A stretch of DNA of 64,000 nucleotides from Sporolactobacillus sp. Y61 (GTDB taxonomy: Bacteria > Bacillota > Bacilli > Bacillales > Sporolactobacillaceae), in the NCBI RefSeq assembly GCF_040529185.1, contig NZ_CP159510.1, forward strand, positions 2,852,001 to 2,916,000, given 5' to 3'. The translations under genes were made by a program, and so were the position numbers. Positions 1 through 8,465 of this stretch are shown here, piece after piece (position 1 is the stretch's first letter; each line of letters opens with the position of its first letter). The notes beneath the pieces were generated by a model. It made no database searches and was not told where the DNA came from. It was given only the letters and a program-made list of their open reading frames with translations.

Positions 1-475
1 GAATATGACGGAGCGCCGGACTGGCTGAGTCCATGACACCCCCCTGGTCGTCTATCGCACTCCGGATACGCCTTTCCAGTCCCCCGGGCACGCTCATTTC
101 ACCCGCAAGTCGGGACAGGACAGGCAGTTCAAGCTCTTTCTCATCCACCAGATCAAGAATGAATTTCTTCATGATCCGTGTACCACGAACAGTATCAGCA
201 ATATCGATCAGTTCTTTTGCCTGAAGCATGCCACCGATTTTTGAACGTTTCAGAGCCGGACGAATATCTGTGATCCCGCCAAAAGGCACGGAACCTTTTA
301 AGCGCAGAACAGTCGCTCCTTCATCTGTTTCTTCCTGAAGTTTCTCCACTTCCTCCTGAACACCGGACGGCCTGAGTTGCGCAATCCGGCTTTTTCCCAG
401 CGAAGACGCCGTATAGTTCATGAGCTGTTGTTTAATTTTGTTATACTCCAAAGATTTTAAAGCATGTTCATTCAA
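1..475 (-). CDS. mutS2: MutS2 endonuclease/ATPase, N-terminal part (cut by window edge)
   Basis: MutS2 acts on branched DNA and stalled or collided ribosomes in Bacillales; it is a MutS-like ATPase with a C-terminal Smr domain. Only the first 158 codons are in the window, so the Walker ATPase and Smr domains lie outside. The visible part matches the MutS2 N-terminus (LEYNKIKQQL, ASSLGK, PFGGITDI, IDDQGG). I chose the TTG at 475: GGGAG lies 9 nt upstream and the protein then aligns from residue 1 with B. subtilis MutS2. An in-frame ATG at 484 sits directly on the ribosome site and is less likely. It is the last visible gene of a cvpA-polX-mutS2 run. Confidence 0.93.
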   Translation of the reverse strand, partial: MNEHALKSLEYNKIKQQLMNYTASSLGKSRIAQLRPSGVQEEVEKLQEETDEGATVLRLKGSVPFGGITDIRPALKRSKIGGMLQAKELIDIADTVRGTRIMKKFILDLVDEKELELPVLSRLAGEMSVPGGLERRIRSAIDDQGGVMDSASPALRHI

Positions 476-549
476 GGTACGCATCTCCCAGTATGAGGAT
501 GATCATACGGTTTTACCGTTTTTTATAAATGTGGTGAATTCTTCTTTTG

Positions 550-2220
550 TCATGGTATTGATGACTGTTTCCGGCGAATCCATCCCCGTACGGCGGTGCT
601 GACGCCAAGTGCCATATCATCCATCATTTTTTTCGAATGGCTGTCCGTGTCGATTGCAATGCGTACGCCTGCCGCCTGCGCTTTCCTTACCCATTTCGCC
701 GACAGGTCAAGCCGCCTGCGATTACTGTTCAGCTCCAGCACGGTGCCTGTCTCTGCCGCCATGTCGATCAGCCGGTCGACATCTGCAGCGTAACCGGGGC
801 GTTTGCCCAGCAAACGGCCGGTCGGGTGTGCGATCAGACGGACGTAAGGATTGTTACAGGCTGCTTCCATCCGTTTCATAATCTGATCCGTGCTTTGCGA
901 AAAAGCCGTATGAATCGATGCAATCACAAAGTCCAGCTGTTTTAAAAGCTCGTCGGAGAAGTCCAGAGTTCCGTCCGGCAGAATGTCCATCTCTGTTCCG
1001 GAAAACAAGGTAAAATCATTGAAAAGGGCATTAACACGGGCCACTTCTTCCTGTTGTTTCAGGAGCCGGTATTCGGATAAACCGGAAGCCACACGCAGGG
1101 ATTTTGAATGATCTGTTAAACAGGCATAGGCGTATCCTTTTGCCCGCATTGCCTCAGCCATTTCCTGGATCGTATAGGATCCGTCACTCCAGGCAGAGTG
1201 CATATGCAGGTCACCTTTTATATCAGACAGTTTCAGTAAACCAAGCGGAGCCTGACCGGCCCGCTCAACTTCCTCCGTCCCTTCCCTGACCTCCGGGGGA
1301 ATCTCATACAGCCCGAAATGGCCGTAGAAATCTGCTTCACTGGAAAAAGTGCGGATTTTTCCGTTATCCGTCTTTACCCCGTACTCACTGATTCTTTCGT
1401 CACGTTCTTTGGCCAGATGGCGCATCAGAATGTTATGTTCCCTGGATCCGGTAAAGTGATTTAATGTCGTTATATAAGCAGCGGGGGAAGCAAAACGAAA
1501 GTCAACCGAGGTATGATATCTGTCTTCGAGTGTCACCGTCATTTTTGCTTCCCCGCGACCGACGACATCATGGACGGGCAGGGCATCCAGCACATGGTCA
1601 GCTGCTTGATCAGGAGTTTCTGTCTCCAGTACAAAATCAAGATCTTTCATGTATTCTTTTGCCCGGCGGAGACTGCCCGCACATGAAAAACGGCTGATTT
1701 CCTCCACCTGAGTCAGTACCTCATCAATTTGTTCGGCAAGACCGGCCATATAGGAGATCGGTAAAACATCAGGACGTTGATTTATATCATTCATCGCTTT
1801 CAGCAATTTTCTTTCCGTTTTTTCACCGAATCCGGCCAGTGCACGTACCTGTCCGCTTTCACAGGCTTTCCGGAGTTCTATTGGACCGGTTACACCGAGC
1901 TCTCGATACAACTTTCCGATTTTTTTGCCGCCAAGCCCGGGAATAGCCACAAGTTCAAGCAGGCCTGGGGGTGTTTCTTCCTGAAGGGTCTGCAGCCGGG
2001 CCGACTTACCCGTCGCGACCAGTTCTTCTATCACCTGAGCGATTGCGACTCCGATTCCTTTGATTTTACTGAAATCGTCAATTCCTGAAAGAGACCGCTG
2101 ATCGGTTTCCAGTGCCTGCCCGGCCTGGCGATAAGCGGCAATTTTAAATGGATTTTCTCCCTGTATTTCCATGTACAGAGCCATTCTGTCCAGTTGATCA
2201 ATAAGCTGCTTTTTATTCAT
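550..2220 (-). CDS. polX: DNA polymerase/3'-5' exonuclease PolX
   Basis: Family X repair polymerase that fills short gaps in base excision repair, with a PHP exonuclease domain. In order: helix-hairpin-helix motifs (GIGVAIA near 57, IPGLGGKKIG near 94-103), polymerase active site GS..R....KDLD (183-196) with a further VDFRF strand near 240 and HFTGS near 266, then the PHP domain opening with GDLHMHSAWSDG (337-348), whose His residues bind metals. About 556 residues, against about 570 in B. subtilis. Of adjacent GTG (2223) and ATG (2220) codons the ATG is better spaced from AAGAGGGA. It starts 15 nt after cvpA and precedes mutS2, the usual Bacillales order. Confidence 0.97.
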   Translation of the reverse strand: MNKKQLIDQLDRMALYMEIQGENPFKIAAYRQAGQALETDQRSLSGIDDFSKIKGIGVAIAQVIEELVATGKSARLQTLQEETPPGLLELVAIPGLGGKKIGKLYRELGVTGPIELRKACESGQVRALAGFGEKTERKLLKAMNDINQRPDVLPISYMAGLAEQIDEVLTQVEEISRFSCAGSLRRAKEYMKDLDFVLETETPDQAADHVLDALPVHDVVGRGEAKMTVTLEDRYHTSVDFRFASPAAYITTLNHFTGSREHNILMRHLAKERDERISEYGVKTDNGKIRTFSSEADFYGHFGLYEIPPEVREGTEEVERAGQAPLGLLKLSDIKGDLHMHSAWSDGSYTIQEMAEAMRAKGYAYACLTDHSKSLRVASGLSEYRLLKQQEEVARVNALFNDFTLFSGTEMDILPDGTLDFSDELLKQLDFVIASIHTAFSQSTDQIMKRMEAACNNPYVRLIAHPTGRLLGKRPGYAADVDRLIDMAAETGTVLELNSNRRRLDLSAKWVRKAQAAGVRIAIDTDSHSKKMMDDMALGVSTAVRGWIRRKQSSIP

Positions 2221-2235
2221 CACTATCCCTCTTGG

Positions 2236-2784
2236 TCAGTGGAGTTCAGCAAATGCCACCCACAACTCCCTGAATATTTTTGAAAAAACCGGTGTATGTC
2301 CGATCATCGACCCGGCAAGCGAAGAACTGTCAATGGCCGACTGAATGCCCGCGACCGGTGTCAGCGCTCCCGCATAAAGCAGCAGAAAAATAATGAGATA
2401 AATTTCTGCAAATCCAAGAACCCCTCCCGATAAATGGTTGACTGAACGAATCAGAGGAAGTTCTGCCAGAAAATCAAGCATATGGCCGAAAACAGAGACA
2501 ATAATTTTCGTCCCGATAAACAGGATGACAAAGGCGATTGCCCGATAATAGGCAGTCTGCAGATCAACATCTCCGAACATGCGGAACATATCACTGTCGG
2601 CAGCAGAAGAAGGGAACGGAATCCAGAACTTCAGCACCGGTGCCAGTTGTTTAAAATACAAAATGGCGACAATATAAGCAATAATGAAACCGGCCAGATG
2701 AACAAGCTGAAGGACGAGCCCGCGCCGGAATCCCATAAAAAATCCTGAAGCAAGAAGCAGCAGGATAATCACTGTCAGTAGCAT
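2236..2784 (-). CDS. cvpA: CvpA family membrane protein
   Basis: A 182-residue integral membrane protein of the CvpA/colicin V production family (YshB in B. subtilis); its molecular role in Firmicutes is not firmly known. Four hydrophobic segments are visible, at about 1-17, 24-46, 80-105 and 120-145, with the family feature GFxxGFRRG (MGFRRGLVLQ) right after the first helix. It begins with ATG and lies upstream of polX with a 15-nt gap, suggesting one transcript. In B. subtilis zapA and rnhC lie between pheT and this gene; neither is visible here. Function is assigned only at family level. Confidence 0.92.
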   Translation of the reverse strand: MLLTVIILLLLASGFFMGFRRGLVLQLVHLAGFIIAYIVAILYFKQLAPVLKFWIPFPSSAADSDMFRMFGDVDLQTAYYRAIAFVILFIGTKIIVSVFGHMLDFLAELPLIRSVNHLSGGVLGFAEIYLIIFLLLYAGALTPVAGIQSAIDSSSLAGSMIGHTPVFSKIFRELWVAFAELH

Positions 2785-2979
2785 AAAATGATCCCATCTT
2801 TCCTGTATCTCTTTTCAAAAATAACAATCAGAATCAGTATAGACAGTCTGGAGCTCTCTGAAACACGGGGAGATCACAAACCGGCTTTATTCGTATTTAT
2901 CATATCAGAAACTGGATCATTAGAGAAGGTAAAAGGACTCATGCATCCGGCATGGATAGTCAGATGACCGTACCCCTGC

Positions 2980-3020
2980 AAAAAGCCGATGCTTCCCCTT
3001 TTCAGAGGAGCACCGGCTGT
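2980..3020 (-). terminator. Intrinsic terminator of pheST
   Basis: On the minus strand AGCCGGTGCT pairs with AGCATCGGCT (one G-T pair) and is followed by TTTTT, 11 nt after the pheT stop. It separates pheST from cvpA. The rest of the 2785-3030 gap holds no ORF I can support. Confidence 0.8.
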
Positions 3021-3030
3021 GAAACAGATG

Positions 3031-5442
3031 TCATCCGCGTAGTTCTGCACCGCATTCTTTCGCTACAGCATCAATGATTTTCCCGTGCACTTTATTGACT
3101 TCATCGTCGGTCAATGTGCGTTCCGGATCGTAGTAAACAAGCGAGAAGGCCATGGATTTCTCATCTTCCGCGACATGGCTGCCTTCATAAATATCAAACA
3201 GCCTGATTGACTGCAGAAGCGGTCCGCCATTTTCGCGGATCACCCGATACAGATCCGCGGCAGGAACAGAGCGTTTCATGACAAGAGCTATATCACGGGA
3301 AACAGAGGGGAAACGCGGCAGCCCTGAATAAGTGATCTCAGGTTGTTCACGGCGCAGGATCTGTTCAATCGCAATTTCGAAAACATAGGTTGCCCGAATG
3401 CCGAGATCTTTCTGGACTTCAGGATGGATAGCGCCGACATAACCGATCACTTTCTGATCCAGCAGTATATCTGCCGTCTGCCCGGGATGCATGCCAGGCC
3501 GTTTTACAGGTTTAAACGTCACGCTTTCCGACAGGGCGAGTGAATCGAATAAGGATTCAACAACCCCTTTTGCTGTAAAGAAATCAGCAGATTGTGCATC
3601 ATCTTCCCAGCTTTTTTCAGAAACCGTACCCGTAATCGCGCCCGCCAGATGTTCTTCTTCATCGGGGCGCGCCTTCCCCGGTTTTGGCAAAAATACTTTC
3701 CCCATTTCGTAGAGAGCAACATCATGCATCTGACGGTTCAGATGATATTTAACCGCGTCCAGCAGCTGTGGAACGATACTCTGCCGAAGTACGGCATGTT
3801 CCTCACTCATCGGCCAGATGACTTTAACCGGCTGTGCTTCTGAATGATTTATAGAAAAAGCCGAAGCATGTTCCGCCGTTGTCAGGGAGTAAGTAAACGC
3901 CTGATAAAATCCTGCATTTTCCATGAATTGTTCGGTACGCCGGCAGAGTTTCTGGTAACCGGTCAGTCCGGCGTGAACTGAAGATCCTTCAGGAAGAGTC
4001 GCTGGAATCCGATTATAGCCATACAGCCTCCCGACTTCTTCAATGAGATCTTCCGGGATGGAGACATCAAAGCGTCGTGTCGGTACGGTCACGTGAATGA
4101 TTTCTCCCTCTGTTTCTATTCCAAATCCTAATCGTTTCAATATACCCTCTATGAGGCCGGGTGAGAGTGAAGTGCCGAGTACATCATTGATTTTCTGCCA
4201 GCGCATCGTAATGACGGTTTCCGGAACGGTTCGCGCTCCTTGTTCCACGATCCCTTTCAGGACGTGCGCGGAAGCATAGTGCGTCAGGAGCTCTGCCGCC
4301 CGGTCGGCGGCAAGAGTCACACGGTTTCTGTCGACGCCTTTTTCATAACGGCTGCTCGCATCTGTTCGCATTTGAAGACGCTGCGCTGTCTTTCTGATCG
4401 ACATGGGATCAAAAACCGCCGCTTCAAGCAATACCTTTTTCGTTGATGACGTCACTTCTGAACTTTCTCCGCCCATCACCCCGGCAACAGCTTCCGCCTT
4501 CTTACCGTTTGTGATCACAATATCTTTCGGAGTCAGTTTCCTCTTCTGGCTGTCAAGTGTCTGCATGATTTCGTTCTGCCCGGCGAGCCGGACGAGCACA
4601 TGATCCGATCCAAAGGCATCAAGATCAAAGGTGTGCAGTGGCTGTCCGTACTCGATCATGACATAATTTGCGATATCGACCACATTATTGATTGGGCGGA
4701 CACCTGAGGCGATCAGTCGGAGCTGCATCCAGCGTGGTGACGGGCCAACTGTGATCCCCTCAATCAGACGTGCACCGTAATAAGGGACCAAATCACCAGT
4801 TTCTACAGTGACGGAAATTTTATCAGCAGCCGCCTTGCCGGTTTCATGCGGATCCGGTTTGCTGATATGGAGCGGCCGATCGAGTATGGCAGCGACCTCA
4901 TGCGCAACCCCGATCATGTTCATACAGTGGGCACTGTTGACAAGAATATCCAGATCAAGGATCGCATCATCCAGATTCAGATAAGGCAGGGCATCAGCTC
5001 CTGTCGGTACATCCTCATCAAATACAAAAATGCCCTCCGCGTGAGGAGCAAGTGCTTCATCAATACCCAGTTCAGACAGGGCACAGATCATTCCGTCAGA
5101 TTCTTCGCCGCGAAATTCCGTCTTCCCGATCTGTACATCTCCCCCAATCTGTGCGCCGGCCTTTGCAACCGGCACCTTCTGGCCCGCAGCAACATTCGGG
5201 GCACCGCAGACAATCTGAACCGTTTCTGTTCCAATGTCTACCCGGCACAGCTTCAGATGATCCGATTCAGGATGTGGTTCGCATGATAAAATCCTGCCAG
5301 CCACAATCCCTTTCAGCCCCTTCCCCGGATAGCTCAGATGTTCGACCTCAATACCTGAATTTGTGATCCTGTCGGCGAGTTCTTCCGGACTGATGCCGTC
5401 AAGATCCACATAATCGTTTAACCATTTATAAGAAACCAGCAT
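3031..5442 (-). CDS. pheT: Phenylalanyl-tRNA synthetase beta subunit
   Basis: Beta subunit of the alpha2-beta2 class II enzyme that charges tRNA-Phe; it carries editing and tRNA-binding functions. 803 residues, normal for the family. Visible parts: an N-terminal OB-fold tRNA-binding domain (about 40-150, starting GIVAGRILSCEPHPESDHL), the B3/B4 editing region (about 210-390), a B5 domain (about 400-480), the inactive synthetase-like core, and a C-terminal anticodon-binding FDX-ACB domain from about 710 (SGLPRFPSVSRDIALVM). Follows pheS after 18 nt and is controlled with it by the T-box leader. Confidence 0.98.
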   Translation of the reverse strand: MLVSYKWLNDYVDLDGISPEELADRITNSGIEVEHLSYPGKGLKGIVAGRILSCEPHPESDHLKLCRVDIGTETVQIVCGAPNVAAGQKVPVAKAGAQIGGDVQIGKTEFRGEESDGMICALSELGIDEALAPHAEGIFVFDEDVPTGADALPYLNLDDAILDLDILVNSAHCMNMIGVAHEVAAILDRPLHISKPDPHETGKAAADKISVTVETGDLVPYYGARLIEGITVGPSPRWMQLRLIASGVRPINNVVDIANYVMIEYGQPLHTFDLDAFGSDHVLVRLAGQNEIMQTLDSQKRKLTPKDIVITNGKKAEAVAGVMGGESSEVTSSTKKVLLEAAVFDPMSIRKTAQRLQMRTDASSRYEKGVDRNRVTLAADRAAELLTHYASAHVLKGIVEQGARTVPETVITMRWQKINDVLGTSLSPGLIEGILKRLGFGIETEGEIIHVTVPTRRFDVSIPEDLIEEVGRLYGYNRIPATLPEGSSVHAGLTGYQKLCRRTEQFMENAGFYQAFTYSLTTAEHASAFSINHSEAQPVKVIWPMSEEHAVLRQSIVPQLLDAVKYHLNRQMHDVALYEMGKVFLPKPGKARPDEEEHLAGAITGTVSEKSWEDDAQSADFFTAKGVVESLFDSLALSESVTFKPVKRPGMHPGQTADILLDQKVIGYVGAIHPEVQKDLGIRATYVFEIAIEQILRREQPEITYSGLPRFPSVSRDIALVMKRSVPAADLYRVIRENGGPLLQSIRLFDIYEGSHVAEDEKSMAFSLVYYDPERTLTDDEVNKVHGKIIDAVAKECGAELRG

Positions 5443-5460
5443 ATTCCTGTTACTCCCCTC

Positions 5461-6498
5461 TCATGCCCTCTTGAATTGTTTCAGAAACCGGATGTCGTTT
5501 GTGTAAAAGTGCCTGATATCTTCAATGCCATATTTCAGCATGGCAATGCGTTCCGGACCCATACCGAAAGCAAAACCCGTGTATGCAGTCGGGTCAAAGC
5601 CCGACATCCGGAGAACATTCGGATGAACCATGCCTGCGCCAAGGATTTCAATCCAGCCCGTACCTTTGCAGACCGGGCAACCCTGTCCACCGCACCGGAA
5701 GCAGGAAATATCCATTTCCACCGAGGGTTCAGTAAATGGGAAAAAGCTTGGGCGAAGCCGGATTTCCCGTTCCGGTCCGAATATATGCCTGGCAAAAACG
5801 GTAAGTACCCCCTTCAGATCGCTCAGCCTGACATGGTGGTCAACATAAAGACCTTCAATCTGCATGAACTGGTGAGAGTGCGTCGCATCATCCGTGTCAC
5901 GGCGGTAAACTTTGCCTGGACAGATAATCTTTACCGGCCCTTTTCCTTTATGCGCCTCAAGCGTTCTTGCCTGCATCGGTGAGGTATGTGTCCGCATCAG
6001 AATCTCATCGGTAATATAAAAGGAATCCTGCATGTCACGTGCCGGGTGATCTTTAGGCAGATTCAGTGCTTCGAAGTTATAATAATCTTCTTCAACTTCA
6101 GGTCCCTCGGCTACAGAGAATCCAAGTCCGATAAACAGATTCTCTACTTCGCGGATCACCGATGCCAACAGATGATGCCCTCCTGTCCGAACCCTTCTTC
6201 CCGGCAGAGTGACGTCAATTTTCTCCCGATCCAGTTTCTGTTCGAGAAGAGCTTTTTCAATTTCCGCTTTCTTTTGATCAATCCCTTCTGCGATCACCTT
6301 ACGGACATCATTCGCCAGCTGACCGACGACCGGCCGTTCTTCTTTCGAAAGCTTTCCCATCCCTTTCAGCACTTCGGTAATCGGTCCTTTTTTCCCCAGA
6401 AAACGTACATGAATCTCCTGGAGCTTTTTCAGATTATCTGCAGATGAAATGCTGTCCAGCGCTTTTCTCCGCAGTTCAATCAGTTTGTCCTTTAGCAT
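5461..6498 (-). CDS. pheS: Phenylalanyl-tRNA synthetase alpha subunit
   Basis: Catalytic alpha subunit of phenylalanyl-tRNA synthetase. An N-terminal coiled coil (about 1-85, including [17 protein letters not shown]) is followed by the class II core: motif 1 region [24 protein letters not shown], motif 2 near [16 protein letters not shown], and motif 3 [28 protein letters not shown] metal-binding-like loop is present, as in other Bacillales. The open frame continues upstream to 6597, but that would translate the T-box terminator. Homology puts the start at the ATG at 6498 (MLKDKLIEL); ATG 6510 is an alternative lying too close to GGAAGGG. About 345 residues. Confidence 0.97.
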   Translation of the reverse strand: MLKDKLIELRRKALDSISSADNLKKLQEIHVRFLGKKGPITEVLKGMGKLSKEERPVVGQLANDVRKVIAEGIDQKKAEIEKALLEQKLDREKIDVTLPGRRVRTGGHHLLASVIREVENLFIGLGFSVAEGPEVEEDYYNFEALNLPKDHPARDMQDSFYITDEILMRTHTSPMQARTLEAHKGKGPVKIICPGKVYRRDTDDATHSHQFMQIEGLYVDHHVRLSDLKGVLTVFARHIFGPEREIRLRPSFFPFTEPSVEMDISCFRCGGQGCPVCKGTGWIEILGAGMVHPNVLRMSGFDPTAYTGFAFGMGPERIAMLKYGIEDIRHFYTNDIRFLKQFKRA

Positions 6499-6535
6499 GC
6501 TCTGTTCCATCCCTTCCTGTATTTTCGTATCTGAT

Positions 6536-6800
6536 GCATAAAAAAAGCTCCGTCCCTGAAAAGGGACGAAGCGTCGCGGTACCACCCTTGTTGACAATAA
6601 TGTAAAAACTACTGTCCACTCAACTATCCTGTAACGACGATCAGCCGGCGCGTCCTTGGCTTTATCAGCGTTCAGACGGCAGCTCCGGAGTGAATTCGTC
6701 CTGTCCGTTTCGCAAACGCGCTTCCAGTCGATGACGCATTATCCCTGGGCGGCGGTACAGGAGTACTGCTCTCCATCACAGCTTTTTATTTAAATGTGAT
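6536..6800 (-). promoter_or_regulatory. T-box leader of pheST (Phe specifier UUC)
   Basis: Tandem hallmarks of a tRNA-sensing T-box. The conserved T-box AAGGGTGGTACCGCG spans 6575-6589. It is followed by a terminator in which GCTTCGTCCCT pairs with AGGGACGGAGC and runs into seven T residues (6541-6572). Stem I begins near 6775 (GGAGAGCAGTA); its closing strand CTCC follows the codon TTC (6694-6692) and an A, making UUC the likely specifier for uncharged tRNA-Phe. With uncharged tRNA the antiterminator forms and pheST is read. Stem II/III folding was not computed. Confidence 0.93.
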
Positions 6801-6837
6801 TCATTAAATATCCTGCGTTTTTTTGTCGTATATGGAT

Positions 6838-6866
6838 AGTATAGGCATTTTATTTTGAATGTGCAA
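6838..6866 (-). promoter_or_regulatory. Sigma-A promoter of pheST
   Basis: TTGCAC (6866-6861), 17-nt spacer, TATACT (6843-6838) on the minus strand. It overlaps the last codons of trmH and would start transcription near 6831, just ahead of the T-box. Confidence 0.75.
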
Positions 6867-7626
6867 GTCCTTCCACGTCCAGCCAGTACAGAAGAATACC
6901 TGCCGCCACGGCAACATTCATCGATTCGGCGCGCCCGGCCATCGGTATTTTCACTTTCAGGTCTGCTTCGGCAAGCAGTTCGGGGCTTGCGCCATTCCCC
7001 TCATTTCCGACAATCAGTCCAAAAGGCTTTTCCCGAACTTTCTTCTGTGACATATCTTCGCCCTGAAGTGAGGAACCGTACACCGGGATGCCCTGCCCTT
7101 TCAACTCCGCCACCACGTGAAAAAGATTCTGATGAAGCACCGGCAGATGAAAATGTGAGCCCTGAGCTGAGCGCAGCGTTTTGCTGTTATACCCGTCTAC
7201 GGTTCCTTCACCTAAGAACACGGCGTCGATCCCGAACGCATCAGCGGTTCGAATCAAAGTACCGAGATTCCCCGGATCCTGAACACCATCAACCAGCAGG
7301 TAACGGCCCTGATCGATGGATACATCAGGATGCGCCATCCTGCATACCCCGATAATCCCCTGCGGCTTCTCAGTATCGGAAAGCTCAGTAAAAATTTTAT
7401 GCGTCACCTGATAAACCTCAACGCCATCCAGCGGCCAGTCCGCAGGAAGATGGAACGCTTCATCAATTAGAACTGTATTTAATAAGTGGCGGGCAGACAG
7501 GGCGGCTTCCTGAACAAGATGCGGCCCTTCAATCAAATAAGCCTGCTCACGTTCCCGCCATTTCTTCAATTTTAATTTTTTCCACCGTCTGACTTTCTCA
7601 TTTTGCATGGATACCATTCTTCTCAA
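6850..7626 (-). CDS. TrmH/SpoU family RNA 2'-O-ribose methyltransferase (YsgA-like)
   Basis: SPOUT-class SAM-dependent RNA ribose methyltransferase; the exact RNA target is not shown by sequence. Three SpoU motifs are visible: NPGNLGTLIRTADAFG (motif 1), GLIVGNEGNGASPELL (motif 2) and IPMAGRAESMNVAVAAGILLY (motif 3, knot and dimer interface). An N-terminal substrate-binding domain covers about residues 1-100. About 258 residues. AAGGAG lies 9 nt before the TTG at 7626; ATGs at 7617 and 7608 are possible and the latter (MQNEKVRRW) matches homologue starts. The gene sits between pheST and the divergent sspI, as in B. subtilis. Confidence 0.93.
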   Translation of the reverse strand: MRRMVSMQNEKVRRWKKLKLKKWREREQAYLIEGPHLVQEAALSARHLLNTVLIDEAFHLPADWPLDGVEVYQVTHKIFTELSDTEKPQGIIGVCRMAHPDVSIDQGRYLLVDGVQDPGNLGTLIRTADAFGIDAVFLGEGTVDGYNSKTLRSAQGSHFHLPVLHQNLFHVVAELKGQGIPVYGSSLQGEDMSQKKVREKPFGLIVGNEGNGASPELLAEADLKVKIPMAGRAESMNVAVAAGILLYWLDVEGLAHSK

Positions 7627-7648
7627 ATACAAGAACTCCTTCTGGTCT

Positions 7649-7677
7649 GCATAATCTGCCTGACATTATCCATACTA
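7649..7677 (+). promoter_or_regulatory. Sigma-G-type promoter of sspI
   Basis: GCATA (7649-7653), 17-nt spacer, CATACTA (7671-7677), a close fit to the forespore sigma-G consensus known from ssp genes. Expected start near 7684, about 40 nt before the sspI ATG. Confidence 0.72.
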
Positions 7678-7722
7678 TACCATATTGTCAGAAATGAATG
7701 CCTGAGGAAAGGAGAGAATAAA

Positions 7723-7926
7723 ATGGATCTTGATATTCGTCGTGCCGTGATGCATAACCTGTCCGGAGATAACAAAGAACAGCTTCAGGAGACGATCGTC
7801 GACGCCATACGTAAGGGTGAGGAAAAGATGCTCCCGGGTCTCGGCGTTCTGCTTGAAGTCATCTGGAATAAATCGGATGCATCCTTTCGAGATCAGATGC
7901 TGACGCGACTGGAACAGGGCGTTTAA
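7723..7926 (+). CDS. sspI: Small acid-soluble spore protein SspI
   Basis: Minor small acid-soluble spore protein made in the forespore. 67 residues, almost colinear with B. subtilis SspI: MDLDIRRAVMHNL, then NKEQLQETIVDAI, then the highly conserved GEEKMLPGLGVLLEVIW. The longer open frame starting at 7603 is not used: a strong AAAGGAG lies 8 nt before the ATG at 7723 and the family starts there. Single-gene transcript between a sigma-G-like promoter and a strong hairpin terminator; divergent from trmH. It directly indicates an endospore former. Confidence 0.96.
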   Translation: MDLDIRRAVMHNLSGDNKEQLQETIVDAIRKGEEKMLPGLGVLLEVIWNKSDASFRDQMLTRLEQGV

Positions 7927-7931
7927 TACGG

Positions 7932-7964
7932 AAAAAGATCGGAAAGGATACCTTTCCGATCTTT
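7932..7964. terminator. Bidirectional terminator after sspI
   Basis: AAAGATCGGAAAGG and CCTTTCCGATCTTT form a perfect 14-bp stem with a 3-nt loop. T-rich tails exist on both strands (TTTC on plus, CTTTTTCC on minus), so it can also end the small minus-strand ORF at 7981-8121. Confidence 0.85.
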
Positions 7965-7980
7965 CACATTCATCAACAAA

Positions 7981-8121
7981 TCAGGCTTCTTTCCGCAACG
8001 ATTCCCGTTTCTCAATAGCATCACATAGTTCATTTAAATAAGAAATAGTGTCTTCAACACGGTCCAGACGCTGTCTGATTTTCAGAAACAATTCAGTAAT
8101 AGTCAGCTGTTCGGTAAGCAC
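7981..8121 (-). CDS. Hypothetical 46-residue coiled-coil protein
   Basis: I do not recognise this protein. A GTG-started frame of 46 codons on the minus strand has GGGAG about 10 nt upstream and ends 17 nt before a bidirectional terminator. The product begins MLTEQLTITELF and continues with a charged heptad-like helix (IRQRLDRVEDTISYLNELC, then a basic tail KRESLRKEA). It has the size of Spo0E-type sporulation phosphatases, but their SQELD motif is absent, so I do not assign it. It could be an overlooked real gene or a chance frame. Confidence 0.42.
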   Translation of the reverse strand: MLTEQLTITELFLKIRQRLDRVEDTISYLNELCDAIEKRESLRKEA

Positions 8122-8294
8122 GATGTCATCGCTCCCTGTATCAAAAATAGATTTTGCGGATCCGTGACTTGTTACCCGCTTACTTATAAAAACAGCATAT
8201 CATCTATGATCGATTGTTTCATATTTTGTTCACTATATTCACATGAACGGGCTTTTTCCCATTTTCACACGGTTAAATCAAAATAGAGTCCAGG

Positions 8295-8340
8295 CTCAGT
8301 GATTCATCCCACCACTGAAGTGGCGAGTATGCTCACTGAG
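8295..8340. repeat. Nested inverted repeat in the 8122-8465 gene-free stretch
   Basis: Outer arms CTCAGTGA (8295-8302) and TCACTGAG (8333-8340) enclose CCACT..AGTGG (8312-8323). No T-run follows on either strand, so it is not an obvious terminator. The rest of the stretch 8122-8465 shows no supportable gene; a TATGAT near 8430 is the only promoter-like element ahead of the LytTR regulator. Confidence 0.45.
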
Positions 8341-8465
8341 ATTCTAATAAAAATCAGTATACCTCCTCAGCCATCCGACCGATCTTCTCTTCCATCCTCC
8401 GCCCCCTGGCTGATTCAGTGCACGTAAGGTATGATAGATTTATCCTTTATAGTCGGAGTCTGACC

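Noticed and set aside
2785..3030. zapA remnant in the gap
   Set aside because: No frame of sufficient length or ZapA-like sequence was found on either strand.
6499..6597. N-terminal extension of pheS to 6597
   Set aside because: It would translate the T-box terminator, and homology starts near 6498.
7603..7722. Upstream extension of sspI
   Set aside because: It covers the sigma-G-like promoter and the ribosome site; SspI proteins begin at MDL.
7981..8121. Spo0E-like phosphatase
   Set aside because: The SQELD signature is missing; only the size is similar.
8196..8276. 26-codon ORF on the plus strand starting at the ATG near 8196
   Set aside because: No ribosome site, no terminator, and no property beyond chance.
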